From a virus: DNA of 20,640 nucleotides. A program made the position numbers and the translations under genes. Of this stretch, positions 11,238-20,021 are shown in pieces; the first letter of the stretch is position 1; the number at the start of each line of letters is the position of its first letter. The notes beneath the pieces were generated by a model. The model saw nothing but the letters and a program-made list of their open reading frames with translations. It ran no database searches and was not told the origin of the DNA. The DNA is taken from the IMG/VR virus record IMGVR_UViG_3300043425_000260, positions 1-20,640 of that record; one strand, given 5' to 3'.

Positions 11238-13380
11238 CCCAACTGGCATGGTTGCCGCCGCCGCAGTAGCGAATGGCGGTAAACCCAAAAAAAGCGCGTC
11301 AGATGTTCTGGCTGTCGCCCGTGCCCGCCTTGATCTGGCGGTTTCGGCGCTTTCCGAGTCTCGGGAAGATGAAACAGACGACCTGAAGTTCTACGCTGGC
11401 TCACCTGACAACCACTGGCAGTGGCCCGCAGACGTTCTGGCGACCCGTGGTGCAGTGCAGGGTCAGACCATCAACGCCCGCCCGTGCCTGACCATCAACA
11501 AGCTGCCGCAGCACGTTCGTCAAGTGACCAACGACATGCGGCAAAACCGCCCCGGTGCCAAAGTCATCCCCGTGGACGACAACGCCGATGTGCAAGTGGC
11601 CGAAATCTTCAACGGCATGATTCGCCACATCGAGTACATCTCCGATGCTGACGTGGCCTACGACACCGCCTGCGAAAACCAAGTGGCCTACGGCGAAGGC
11701 TACATCCGGCTGCTGACCGAGTACTGCGACGACAACTCGTTTGACCAAGACATCAAGATTGGCCGCATCCGCAACAGCTTCTCGGTCTACATGGACCCGC
11801 TGATCCAAGACCCCACTGGCTCAGACGCCAAGTGGTGCTTCATCACCGAAGACGTGACGAAGGCTGAGTTTGAGCGCATGTACCCCGATGCCACCCCGAT
11901 AACGACACTTCAGTCGCTGGGCGTGGGTGACCAGTCAATCAGCAACTGGCTGAACGAAGACACGATCCGCATCGCGGATTACTACTACATCGACTACGAC
12001 AAAGCCACGCTCAACCTGTACCCCGGCAATATGACTGCGTTTGCAGGCACGCCCGAGGACAAGGAACTGAAGATCATCTACGGCAAGCCCCTGCGCAGCC
12101 GTGAGTCGGACCGTCCAAAGGTCAAATACTGCAAGATCAACGGCTACGAAATCCTTGAAGAACGCGAGTGGGCTGGCAAGTGGATTCCGGTGATCCGGAT
12201 TGTCGGCAACGAATTCGAGGTGGATGGCCGCTTGTACGTGTCGGGCTTGGTGCGTAACGCCAAGGACGCCCAGCGCATGTACAACTACTGGGTGTCGCAA
12301 GAAGCCGAGATGCTGGCGCTGGCACCCAAAGCGCCGTTTATCGGCTACGGCGGTCAGTTTGAGGGCTATGAAGAAAAGTGGAAAACGGCCAACACCAACA
12401 ACTGGCCGTATCTGGAGGTCAATCCAGACGTCACAGACGGTCAAGGCGCTATTTTGCCACTACCCCAGCGGGCACAGCCTCCAATGGCCTCCAGCGGCCT
12501 CCTGCAAGCCAAGGCGGGCGCATCTGAAGACATCAAGTCCACTACAGGTCAGTACAACGCATCGCTGGGCATGGGTTCCAATGAGCGTTCTGGCAAGGCC
12601 ATTTTGGCCCGTCAGCGTGAAGGTGACGTGGGCACGTACCACTACGGTGACAACTTGGCCCGTGGCGTGCGCCATGTGGCCCGTCAACTGGTCGATTTGA
12701 TCCCCAAAATCTACGACACGCAGCGAATTGCTCGAATCATCGGTGAAGACGGCGAAACGAAGATGGTCAAGATCAATCCTGACCAGCCAGAACCCGTCAA
12801 TCAGATCGTGAACGAAGAAGGCATCGTGATCGAGAAGATTTACAACCCCGGCGTGGGCAAATATGACGTTGTGGCGATCACTGGCCCCGGTTACGCCACC
12901 AAACGCCAAGAGGCGCTTGAGGCAATGGCCCAGTTGCTGCAAGGCAACCCACAATTGTGGCAAGTGGCAGGCGATTTGTTCGTCAAGAACATGGACTGGC
13001 CCGGTGCTCAAGAGATGTCCAAGCGTTTTGCCAAGACCATCGACCCCAAAATCATGGCCGACGACGACAAATCGCCGCAATTGCAGGCCGCAGAAATGCA
13101 GATTCAGGCGATGGGTCAGGAAATGGAGCAGATGTACCAGATGATCCAAAATGTGGGCAAATCCATCGAAATGCAGGACTTGGCACGCAAGGATTACGAG
13201 GCCGAAATCAAGGCATATGCCGCCGAAACACAGCGAATTTCCGCTGTTCAGGCCAGTATGAGTCCCGAGCAGATTCAAGACATCGTGATGGGTACAATTG
13301 CCGCAGCTTTGGACACTGGCGACTTGGTTGCTGGTGCTCCCGAGCCTCGGGAAATGCCTGAAATGGGGATTCAACAATGA
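11230..13380 (+). CDS. Portal protein, P22-like
   Basis: The 716-residue protein forms the dodecameric DNA gate of the head. The N-terminal part (QVTNDMRQNRPGAKVIPVDD...VAEIFNGMIRHIEYISDADV, then CENQVAYGEGYIRLLTEYCD) matches the P22/gp1-type portal clip and wing. The middle holds the stem (SGLLQAKAGASEDIKSTTGQ, ASLGMGSNERSGKAILARQR). Residues about 617-700 are long Gln/Met-rich helices, like the P22 barrel. Length is close to the 725 of P22 gp1. The start at 11230 has TTAGGAG nine bases upstream. Confidence 0.93.
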   Translation: MADPTGMVAAAAVANGGKPKKSASDVLAVARARLDLAVSALSESREDETDDLKFYAGSPDNHWQWPADVLATRGAVQGQTINARPCLTINKLPQHVRQVTNDMRQNRPGAKVIPVDDNADVQVAEIFNGMIRHIEYISDADVAYDTACENQVAYGEGYIRLLTEYCDDNSFDQDIKIGRIRNSFSVYMDPLIQDPTGSDAKWCFITEDVTKAEFERMYPDATPITTLQSLGVGDQSISNWLNEDTIRIADYYYIDYDKATLNLYPGNMTAFAGTPEDKELKIIYGKPLRSRESDRPKVKYCKINGYEILEEREWAGKWIPVIRIVGNEFEVDGRLYVSGLVRNAKDAQRMYNYWVSQEAEMLALAPKAPFIGYGGQFEGYEEKWKTANTNNWPYLEVNPDVTDGQGAILPLPQRAQPPMASSGLLQAKAGASEDIKSTTGQYNASLGMGSNERSGKAILARQREGDVGTYHYGDNLARGVRHVARQLVDLIPKIYDTQRIARIIGEDGETKMVKINPDQPEPVNQIVNEEGIVIEKIYNPGVGKYDVVAITGPGYATKRQEALEAMAQLLQGNPQLWQVAGDLFVKNMDWPGAQEMSKRFAKTIDPKIMADDDKSPQLQAAEMQIQAMGQEMEQMYQMIQNVGKSIEMQDLARKDYEAEIKAYAAETQRISAVQASMSPEQIQDIVMGTIAAALDTGDLVAGAPEPREMPEMGIQQ

Positions 13381-13739
13381 ACGCCGCTGATTTTGTAGGA
13401 ACGCTGTTTCTGGCACGGGATGTGGCCCATTCTGTGCATCTGAACACCCGTAGCTTTTCCAAGCACTCGGCCCTACAATCGTTTTACGACGAGGTAATTG
13501 AGTTGGCCGACAAGTTTGCTGAGGCTTACCAAGGTCGGCACGGTTTGATTGGTCCCATCAGCTTGATGAGCGCCAAGAAAACCAACAACATTGTTGAATT
13601 TTTGACCGATTCGATGAACGAAATCGAAAAATGCAGGTACGAGGTGTGCGAAAAAACGGACACCCCAATCCAAAACATCATTGACGAAATCGTTGGTCTG
13701 TACCTGTCTACACTCTACAAATTGAGGTTTTTGGCATGA
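13377..13739 (+). CDS. DUF5856-like ferritin-fold phage protein (120 aa)
   Basis: The protein begins MNAADFVGTLFLARDVAHSV and has HLNTRSFSKHSALQSFYDEV, ADKFAEAYQGRHGLIGPISL and a C-terminal IIDEIVGLYLSTLYKLRFL. The His/Glu-rich four-helix pattern resembles Dps/ferritin-like folds and matches the DUF5856 family that sits between portal and structural genes in many podovirus-type phages. The role is not established. Its ATG overlaps the portal stop (ATGA). Confidence 0.8.
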   Translation: MNAADFVGTLFLARDVAHSVHLNTRSFSKHSALQSFYDEVIELADKFAEAYQGRHGLIGPISLMSAKKTNNIVEFLTDSMNEIEKCRYEVCEKTDTPIQNIIDEIVGLYLSTLYKLRFLA

Positions 13740-14518
13740 CAGATTACGTTTCACAGACCCAGTACGGGAAATTTGAAGAATTCACGCTTCAAGTTGCCCG
13801 TGGTCAGATTCAAGGTCACCGAAACGTGACTGTTTTTGGCTTTAATCCCGATGTGGATCAGACTCAGGTGTCCGTGTGGCCCCTGCCAAGCCTGATCACA
13901 TTCCCATCAGCAGCGCTTCAGATGACGGTCAGTTCATCCAGCGCAAGCGACACCAGCGCAGGCACTGGCGCTCGGACAATCGTGGTGCAGGGCTTGGATG
14001 CCAACTACAACGAGATCAGCGAAACCGTCACCATGAACGGCCAAACGGCTGTGACGATGACCAACGCACTCTTGCGCGTGAATTACGCTTATGTGTTGAC
14101 TGCTGGCTCTGGTAACAGCGCAGCCGGTGACATCTACATCGGCACGGGCACTGTGACAACGGGCGTTCCAGCGACCGTGTACGATGTCATCAAATTCGAC
14201 TACAACAACACAACCACAGGCAGCTACACCATCCCTGCGGGGTACACAGCGTATCTTTCCCAAGGTCTTTTCTCTGCGGGTCAGGCCGGTGGTTCCAACC
14301 AAGTTCAAGGCAGATTGCTGTCCAGAGGTCCAGATAACATTCGCCGCACCGCAGCGATTACCAGTTTGAACAACGGCGTAGCCGACTACGTGTTTGAGTA
14401 TCCCCTTGCAGTGCCCGAGAAAACCACGCTTGAGGCAACAGCAGTCGGAAGCTCAAACAACAACGCCGTCTCCTCGATGTTCATTTTGGTTTTGGTTAAA
14501 AACTCCACAGGATACTGA
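13736..14518 (+). CDS. Putative virion structural protein (260 aa)
   Basis: The N-terminus (MTDYVSQTQYGKFEEFTLQV, ARGQIQGHRNVTVFGFNPDV) is followed by a beta-rich body full of Ser/Thr/Gly strands (SDTSAGTGARTIVVQGLDANYN, GDIYIGTGTVTTGVPATVYD) and a C-terminal TTLEATAVGSSNNNAVSSMF. It resembles beta-sandwich head or tail proteins found after the portal gene in aquatic podovirus-type phages. A connector, decoration or tail-tip role is possible. It overlaps the previous gene by four bases. Confidence 0.72.
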   Translation: MTDYVSQTQYGKFEEFTLQVARGQIQGHRNVTVFGFNPDVDQTQVSVWPLPSLITFPSAALQMTVSSSSASDTSAGTGARTIVVQGLDANYNEISETVTMNGQTAVTMTNALLRVNYAYVLTAGSGNSAAGDIYIGTGTVTTGVPATVYDVIKFDYNNTTTGSYTIPAGYTAYLSQGLFSAGQAGGSNQVQGRLLSRGPDNIRRTAAITSLNNGVADYVFEYPLAVPEKTTLEATAVGSSNNNAVSSMFILVLVKNSTGY

Positions 14519-14519
14519 T

Positions 14520-14786
14520 ATGTCCAATTACACCGCCATCACTGCCACTGCCCAGATCAAACCATCGGCAGGCAAGCTCAACGGAATTTTTGTCAGTGCT
14601 GCATCCAGCACACCCACCATTACGGTTTACGATTCGTTTGCGTCCAGCACATCGGACCCCGTGATACTGGCGACTTTCACACCAACGGCCAACACAAACC
14701 ACAATTTCTTCACTGGTTTGTACGCCAACAAAGGCATTTATGTCGTGATTGGCGGCACTGTTTCGGCAACCATTTCCTACGAGTAA
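14520..14786 (+). CDS. Small beta-rich structural protein (88 aa)
   Basis: The protein MSNYTAITATAQIKPSAGKL...GIFVSAASSTPTITVYDSFA...ATFTPTANTNHNFFTGLYAN ends in VVIGGTVSATISYE. The short alternating strands suggest a jelly-roll or Ig-like decoration or head-fibre domain. The start at 14520 is chosen over 14394, which overlaps the previous gene. It sits just before the fibre genes. Assignment to virion is by context. Confidence 0.7.
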   Translation: MSNYTAITATAQIKPSAGKLNGIFVSAASSTPTITVYDSFASSTSDPVILATFTPTANTNHNFFTGLYANKGIYVVIGGTVSATISYE

Positions 14787-14789
14787 TCT

Positions 14790-16316
14790 ATGGCAAACGT
14801 CAAAATTTCCCAGCTCCCATCGGCAACGACCCCACTGGCGGGCACGGAAGTTTTGCCGATTGTCCAAGGTTCCACGACCAAAAAGGTCAGCGTTGCGGGG
14901 TTGTTCACATCGCCTGTCATGGTTACGCCTGCTTTGGGCACACCATCAGCCGTCAATCTGACCAATGCGACAAATTTGCCCCTGACCACCGGCGTGACTG
15001 GCGTTTTGCCAGTCGCCAATGGCGGCAACGGCACAGCCACACCATCGTTGGTGGCAGGTGCAAACGTCACGATTACGGGCACATGGCCCAACCAGACCAT
15101 TGCTTCCACTGGCGGCGGTGGCGGCGGCGTGACATCGTTCAGCGCAGGTACAACTGGCCTGACACCGGCTACGGCTACCACAGGTGCGGTTACCTTGGCA
15201 GGCACGTTGGCCGTTGCCAATGGTGGTACAGGTACGGCCACACCCTCTTTGGTGGCGGGCACCAACGTGTCCATCACCGGCACTTGGCCCAACCAGACGA
15301 TCAACTCGTCCGGCGGCGGTGGCAGCATGGTTTACCCCGGCGCTGGCATTCCACTGTCTACCGGCTCGGCTTGGGGCACTTCGTACAGCACCACCGGCAC
15401 AGGCGATGTAGTTCTGTCCACTTCGCCCACGCTGGTAACCCCGCTGCTGGGCACACCCACCTCGGGCAACTTTAGCACCGGCACATTCACTTGGCCCACG
15501 TTCAACCAGAACACCACCGGCACTGCGGCCAACATCACCGCAACCAGCAACTCGACACTCACAACCCTGAGCGCATTGAGTTTGCCGGGTTCGCAAGTCA
15601 GCGGCAACATCTCGGGCAACGCTGCCAACGTCACGGGCACCGTGGCAATCGCCAATGGCGGTTCTGGGCAGACTACTGCACAACTGGCAATGAATGCTTT
15701 TGCGGGCGCTGTGACATCTGGCTCATATCTGCGCGGTAACGGCACAAACGTGGTCATGGCGACCATCCAAGCTGCCGATGTTCCTACGCTGAACCAGAAC
15801 ACCACGGGTACAGCGGCGGGATTGTCGGCAACACTTGCTGTTGCGTCAGGTGGCACTGGCGTTACGACTTCTACTGGTTCAGGCAGTGTGGTTTTATCCA
15901 CCAGTCCTACATTGGTCACCCCTGTTCTAGGAACTCCAACTTCTGGGACTTTGAGCAATTGCACGGTTGATGGCACCAATGAGGTTGGCTTTAAAAACAT
16001 TCCGCAAAACAGCCAAAGCGCGGCCTATACGCTAGTGTTGGCCGATGCTGGCAAGCACATTCTTCACCCTTCCACTGACGCCAATGCTCGGACGTTCACG
16101 ATCCCTGCAAACAGCAGCGTGGCTTACCCAATCGGCACGGCAGTCACGTTCGTGAACATGACAAGCCAAGTGGTGACGATTGCCATCACTTCAGACACGT
16201 TGACACTCAGCCCTGCTGGCACAACTGGATCACGCAGCTTGGCGCAGTACGGCTCCGCCACAGCGTTGAAGATCGGGTCTACACAGTGGCTTATCTCTGG
16301 GAGTGGTTTGACATGA
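14790..16316 (+). CDS. Repetitive tail fibre protein (508 aa)
   Basis: The N-terminus MANVKISQLPSATTPLAGTE is the short attachment motif common to many phage fibres. The body is built of repeated beta segments: ANGGTGTATPSLVAGTNVSI, ITGTWPNQTI, SPTLVTPLLGTPTSG (found twice), and FNQNTTGTAA (twice). The C-terminal 110 residues (YTLVLADAGKHILHPSTDAN...TFTIPANSSVAYPIGTAVTF) form a compact domain. Fibre trimers bind the host surface. Low-complexity Gly runs (STGGGGGGV, SGGGGS) act as hinges. The start follows a stop by a few bases. Confidence 0.85.
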   Translation: MANVKISQLPSATTPLAGTEVLPIVQGSTTKKVSVAGLFTSPVMVTPALGTPSAVNLTNATNLPLTTGVTGVLPVANGGNGTATPSLVAGANVTITGTWPNQTIASTGGGGGGVTSFSAGTTGLTPATATTGAVTLAGTLAVANGGTGTATPSLVAGTNVSITGTWPNQTINSSGGGGSMVYPGAGIPLSTGSAWGTSYSTTGTGDVVLSTSPTLVTPLLGTPTSGNFSTGTFTWPTFNQNTTGTAANITATSNSTLTTLSALSLPGSQVSGNISGNAANVTGTVAIANGGSGQTTAQLAMNAFAGAVTSGSYLRGNGTNVVMATIQAADVPTLNQNTTGTAAGLSATLAVASGGTGVTTSTGSGSVVLSTSPTLVTPVLGTPTSGTLSNCTVDGTNEVGFKNIPQNSQSAAYTLVLADAGKHILHPSTDANARTFTIPANSSVAYPIGTAVTFVNMTSQVVTIAITSDTLTLSPAGTTGSRSLAQYGSATALKIGSTQWLISGSGLT

Positions 16317-17158
16317 GTGGAGCACTTCAAGCGGTTTATCAAAACCATAGGACGTTTACCTACTTTGTTGAATATCTTGTAATCGCCGGAGGTGGCTCCG
16401 GTGGGGGTGACGGTGGTCGAGGTGGCGGCGGCGGCGCAGGAGGCTACCGGTCGTCTGTTGTGGGTGAAAGCTCTGGCGGCGGCGCTTCTGCTGAATCTAC
16501 TCTAAAGTTGGACGCCAACTCAAGTTACACAGTGACTGTAGGTTCGGGCGGCGCGGCTTCCGCAAATCCTGAAGCGGGGGCAAGCGGTTCTGATTCTGTT
16601 TTTGCCACAATTACGTCAACCGGAGGTGGTCGAGGTGGCGGCGGTCCGTCAGGCGCAAATCCTGTGGGTGCTACGGGTGGTTCTGGTGGTGGCGCTATTG
16701 CTTTCTATCCTGCGAGTGGCGCAGGAAGCGGCACTGCAAACCAAGGCTATGCTGGCGGCACATATGGAGGTAATTTTGTTTATGGTGCTGGCGGTGGTGG
16801 CGGTGCAGGCAGCATTGGCGGCAACGGGAACAACGACGACGGAGGCTCTGGGGGTTCTGGTGTTTCATCCAGTATTAACGGAACATCAACTGGCCGCGCT
16901 GGCGGTGGTGGCGGTGGCTTTACAGGTACGGGTGGAAGCGCAACAAGTGGAGGTGGCGCGGGAGTAAATGGTACTGGGGTTGCTGGAACTGCAAACACGG
17001 GTGGCGGCGGCGGTGGTGGCGGCATCGGCGGTAATGGCGGGTCTGGTGTAGTTATTATTCGTTATGCGGGTGCTCAAAAAGGCACAGGCGGCACTGTTAC
17101 AACATCGGGCGGCTACACCATCCACACATTTACATCTTCTGGGACGTACACAGCATGA
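16313..17158 (+). CDS. Glycine-rich tail/receptor-binding protein (281 aa)
   Basis: After MSGALQAVYQNHRTFTYFVE and YLVIAGGGSGGG the protein is dominated by Gly-rich runs separated by short motifs (AGGYRSS, YTVTVGSGGAAS, GSGVVIIRYAG), and it ends GGYTIHTFTSSGTYTA. This matches the Gly_rich_2 class found in phage adhesins, whose polyglycine-II-like lattices display variable receptor-binding loops. The ATG at 16313 overlaps the fibre stop. It is probably a host-range determinant with the preceding fibre. Confidence 0.82.
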   Translation: MSGALQAVYQNHRTFTYFVEYLVIAGGGSGGGDGGRGGGGGAGGYRSSVVGESSGGGASAESTLKLDANSSYTVTVGSGGAASANPEAGASGSDSVFATITSTGGGRGGGGPSGANPVGATGGSGGGAIAFYPASGAGSGTANQGYAGGTYGGNFVYGAGGGGGAGSIGGNGNNDDGGSGGSGVSSSINGTSTGRAGGGGGGFTGTGGSATSGGGAGVNGTGVAGTANTGGGGGGGGIGGNGGSGVVIIRYAGAQKGTGGTVTTSGGYTIHTFTSSGTYTA

Positions 17159-17556
17159 GCCAGTTTGCCCAAATAGACGAGAACAACATTGTTCAGCGCG
17201 TGTTGGTCATTGGTCAAGCTGAGATTGACACAGGCAACTGGGGCGATCCGGCCAGTTTTGTGCAGACCAGCTACAACACGCGGGGAGGTATTTACTACAT
17301 CCCCAACACCAACACGCCTGACCCAGACCAGTCCAAAGCCTTCCGCAAAAATTTTGCTGGTATTGGCTACACATGGTTGCCCGATGGTCCAGAAGGTGCA
17401 GGGTTTGTCCCTCCGAAGCCTTATCCGTCATGGGTGATGAATAGCTTTTCGTATTTGTGGGAAGCGCCTGTGCCAATGCCTGTGCCAAACAACCCACCTT
17501 TTTATGTGTGGGATGAAGCCACATTGTCTTGGGTACTCGCAGACCCTCAACCATAG
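17155..17556 (+). CDS. Tail-fibre-associated protein (133 aa)
   Basis: The protein starts MSQFAQIDENNIVQRVLVIG and continues with YNTRGGIYYIPNTNTPDPDQ and KNFAGIGYTWLPDGPEGAGF, FVPPKPYPSWVMNSFSYLWE. The RKNFAGIGYTWLPDGP...FVPPKPYPSW motif is common in short genes after phage fibre genes. Tail attachment or fibre assembly is likely. It overlaps the Gly-rich gene by four bases. Confidence 0.78.
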   Translation: MSQFAQIDENNIVQRVLVIGQAEIDTGNWGDPASFVQTSYNTRGGIYYIPNTNTPDPDQSKAFRKNFAGIGYTWLPDGPEGAGFVPPKPYPSWVMNSFSYLWEAPVPMPVPNNPPFYVWDEATLSWVLADPQP

Positions 17557-17564
17557 GATCAATT

Positions 17565-17918
17565 ATGTCTACCAAAACTTGGACCATCGAACAAATGCAG
17601 TGCTTCCCAAGCGTAGACGGCAAGCAAAATGTCGTCTATGTCGTCAACTGGCTCTTGACAGCCAAGCAAGGTGATCATACTGTTCAAATATACAATACGA
17701 CGAACCTTGAGTACGCTGCCGGTTCGCCGTATACTGAGTACGACAAACTGACCCACGAGCAGGTGCTCGGTTGGGTTAAAAACGCACTCGGCAACGATCA
17801 AGTGCAAACCTACGAAGTCGAAGCTGATGAAGCCTTGGCTAAGAAAGCAGCACCACAATTGGCTACGCCCGGTTTGCCTTGGGCAAAACAGGAATATGTG
17901 CCAATCAAACTGTACTGA
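17565..17918 (+). CDS. Small structural or accessory protein (117 aa)
   Basis: The protein begins MSTKTWTIEQMQCFPSVDGK and continues VVYVVNWLLTAKQGDHTVQI, YTEYDKLTHEQVLGWVKNAL. The WTIEQM...VVxxVxWxLTA...YD.LTxEQVLGWVKNAL pattern resembles DUF7936-type phage proteins encoded near tail genes. The start at 17565 has AGGA upstream; the ORF from 17529 overlaps the previous gene. Its role is unknown. Confidence 0.72.
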   Translation: MSTKTWTIEQMQCFPSVDGKQNVVYVVNWLLTAKQGDHTVQIYNTTNLEYAAGSPYTEYDKLTHEQVLGWVKNALGNDQVQTYEVEADEALAKKAAPQLATPGLPWAKQEYVPIKLY

Positions 17919-17931
17919 TGCAGTCCATCAG
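17915..17931 (+). promoter_or_regulatory. Small hairpin before the scaffold gene
   Basis: CTGATG (17915-17920) and CATCAG (17926-17931) form a perfect 6-bp stem with a 5-base loop overlapping the stop codon of the preceding gene. There is no U-tract. It lies about 23 bases before the scaffold ATG and could affect reinitiation or messenger stability. Confidence 0.35.
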
Positions 17932-17953
17932 GGAATCTCAGGATTCAAAATAA

Positions 17954-18745
17954 ATGACTGAAGAAGTCCAAGCCCTAGCGGAAGTAGACTCCGCGCCAAC
18001 CACGGATGTGACGGCCACACCTGAAGTTGTTGAAAGTACGCCGGAAGTCGCTGAGAATCAAATCGAACAGGCCGAGGAGAAGAAATACTCCCAAGCTGAG
18101 ATCGACGCGATGATTGGCAAACGCCTCGCAAGAGAGCAACGTAAGTGGGAAAGAGAACAAGCACAGCGTCAGTCTGAACAGCAGACGCTAAAAGCTGCGC
18201 CAACGGCCAGCGTTGATCAGTTTGAGTCTCCTGAAGCCTATGCGGAAGCACTGGCCCTCCAGAAAGCCGAAGAACTGATTGCCAAACGCGAAGCCGCCAA
18301 GCAGCAATCGGCAGTTCTCGAAAGCTATCAAGAGCGTGAAGAAGCTGCGCGGGACAAGTACGATGACTTTGAACAAGTCGCCTACAACCCCAAGCTGCCG
18401 ATCACAAACGTGATGGCTGAAACGATCCAGTCTTCGGACATCGGACCTGAGTTAGCGTACTACCTCGGCTCCAATCCAAAAGAAGCAGATCGCATCTCAC
18501 GCATGACGCCACTCGGTCAGGCGAAGGAAATCGGGAAGATCGAGGCCAAATTGGCCGCAGAGCCTCCCGTAAAACGAACCACATCTGCGCCAGCGCCGAT
18601 TTCACCTGTCACCGCACGCTCCTCTGGAGCACCGGCCTATGACACTACGGACCCACGGTCTATCAAGACCATGACGGACTCGCAGTGGATTGAAGCCGAA
18701 CGTGCAAGGCAAATGAAGAAGATGCAAGCACAGATGACCCGCTAA
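17954..18745 (+). CDS. Head scaffolding protein
   Basis: The 263-residue protein is acidic and disordered at the N-terminus (EVQALAEVDSAPTTDVTATP), then has a long charged helical region (QAEIDAMIGKRLAREQRKWE, EALALQKAEELIAKREAAKQ, YQEREEAARDKYDDF) and a basic C-terminus (WIEAERARQMKKMQAQMTR). Acidic N-terminus, helical middle and basic helix-turn-helix-like tail before the coat gene is the layout of phage scaffolds. It lies 19 bases upstream of the coat gene. Family by context and composition. Confidence 0.85.
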   Translation: MTEEVQALAEVDSAPTTDVTATPEVVESTPEVAENQIEQAEEKKYSQAEIDAMIGKRLAREQRKWEREQAQRQSEQQTLKAAPTASVDQFESPEAYAEALALQKAEELIAKREAAKQQSAVLESYQEREEAARDKYDDFEQVAYNPKLPITNVMAETIQSSDIGPELAYYLGSNPKEADRISRMTPLGQAKEIGKIEAKLAAEPPVKRTTSAPAPISPVTARSSGAPAYDTTDPRSIKTMTDSQWIEAERARQMKKMQAQMTR

Positions 18746-18764
18746 ACTTTGAAAGGACTTTGAA

Positions 18765-19964
18765 ATGTCAAACAGCATTCTCACGATCGACATGATCACC
18801 CGCAAGGCTCTGGAAATTCTGGAGAACAACCTTGTACTCACCCGCAACGTGAACCGTCAGTACGACGACAGCTTCGCTGTTGAAGGTGCCAAGATTGGTT
18901 CCACACTGCGTATCCGTTTGCCCGACCGCGCTCTGGTGACTGACGGTGCCGCCCTGCAAGTTCAGGACGACAACGAACAGTTTACAACCTTGACCGTTGC
19001 CAGCCAAAAGCACATCGGCGTCAACTTCACATCTGCTGAATTGACCATGCAGTTGGACGACTTCGCTGAACGTGTGCTCAAGCCTCGTATCAGCCAGTTG
19101 GCCTCCAGCATCGACGCTGACGTTGCCAACGCTTACAAGACCATCGGCAACTCGGTCGGCACACCCGGCACCACTCCTTCGACTTCTTTGGTGCTGTTGC
19201 AAGCCCAGCAGAAGCTGAACGAGAACGCCGCCGTGATGTCTCCACGTTACGCCACCGTCAACCCTGCCGCCAACGCTGGTTTGGTTGAAGGCATGAAGGG
19301 CTTGTTCAACCCCACCGACACCATCAGCAAGCAGTTCAAGAACGGCATGATGGGCACTGGCGTGTTGGGCTTCGACGAGATCAACATGTCTCAGTCGATC
19401 AAGCAACACACCACCGGCACTCGCGCTGCCACCGGCAATACCACCGGCGCTGCTGTGACTTCCGAAGGTGCAAGCACTCTGACACTGACCGTTGGCTCTG
19501 GTGAAACCATCGCCGTTGGTGACGTGTTCACCATCGCTGATGTGTATGCCGTGAACCCACAAACTCGTGAGTCCACTGGTTCGCTGTTCCAGTTTGTGGC
19601 CTTGTCTTCCTCGACTTCGTCCACAACCGCAACTGTGACCGTTGCTCCGATGTACTCGGCCAGCCACGCTTTGGCTACCATGACCAGCTTGCCTGCTAAC
19701 AGCAAGGCTGTCGTGTTCGTCGGCGCTGCTTCCAGCCAGTACGCTCAGAACTTGGTGTACCACAAGGATGCCATCACCTTCGCAACAGCCGACTTGCTGC
19801 TGCCACAAGGTGTTGACATGGCTGCTCGTGCCGTTCACAACGGTATCAGCCTGCGCGTTGTTCGTCAGTACGACATCAACAACGACCGTCTGCCTTGCCG
19901 TATTGACGTTCTGTACGGCTACAACACCATTCGTCCACAAATGGGTTGCCGCATCTGGGGCTAA
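18765..19964 (+). CDS. Major capsid protein, P22 coat-like
   Basis: The 399-residue protein starts MSNSILTIDMITRKALEILE and continues with NNLVLTRNVNRQYDDSFAVE, GAKIGSTLRIRLPDRALVTD and AALQVQDDNEQFTTLTVASQ, the N-arm and HK97-like fold of P22-type coats. Residues about 210-310 carry a Ser/Thr/Gly-rich insertion comparable to the P22 insertion domain. The end (GISLRVVRQYDINNDRLPCR) is conserved. GAAAGGA precedes the ATG, a strong ribosome site fitting high expression. Confidence 0.93.
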   Translation: MSNSILTIDMITRKALEILENNLVLTRNVNRQYDDSFAVEGAKIGSTLRIRLPDRALVTDGAALQVQDDNEQFTTLTVASQKHIGVNFTSAELTMQLDDFAERVLKPRISQLASSIDADVANAYKTIGNSVGTPGTTPSTSLVLLQAQQKLNENAAVMSPRYATVNPAANAGLVEGMKGLFNPTDTISKQFKNGMMGTGVLGFDEINMSQSIKQHTTGTRAATGNTTGAAVTSEGASTLTLTVGSGETIAVGDVFTIADVYAVNPQTRESTGSLFQFVALSSSTSSTTATVTVAPMYSASHALATMTSLPANSKAVVFVGAASSQYAQNLVYHKDAITFATADLLLPQGVDMAARAVHNGISLRVVRQYDINNDRLPCRIDVLYGYNTIRPQMGCRIWG

Positions 19965-19972
19965 ACCGAAAC

Positions 19973-19992
19973 GGGGGCTTCGGTCCCCTTTC
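19973..19992 (+). terminator. UUCG-tetraloop terminator after the coat gene
   Basis: GGGGGC (19973-19978), loop TTCG, then GGTCCCC (19983 on) forms a 6-bp stem with one G-U pair, followed by TTTCTCTC. The weak U-tract suggests partial termination, allowing some read-through to the decoration gene. Confidence 0.75.
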
Positions 19993-20021
19993 TCTCATCT
20001 CAATTTTGAAAGGAAATTATC

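Noticed and set aside
12460-13416. 318-codon antisense frame over the portal gene
   Set aside because: The portal is clearly coding on the plus strand; the antisense product is His/Leu-rich with no recognisable domain or start signal.
14946-16000. Long antisense frames over the tail fibre gene
   Set aside because: Products mirror the fibre's Gly/Thr repeats (Pro/Val/Ala-rich) and lack start signals.
16380-17090. Simple-sequence GGTGGCGGC tract considered as a noncoding repeat
   Set aside because: The frame is continuous, coupled to both neighbours and matches Gly-rich phage adhesins, so it is coding.
18768-19940. 390-codon open frame antisense to the coat gene
   Set aside because: It arises from strong codon bias of the highly expressed coat gene on the opposite strand, has no ribosome site and gives a low-complexity His/Gly/Val-rich product.
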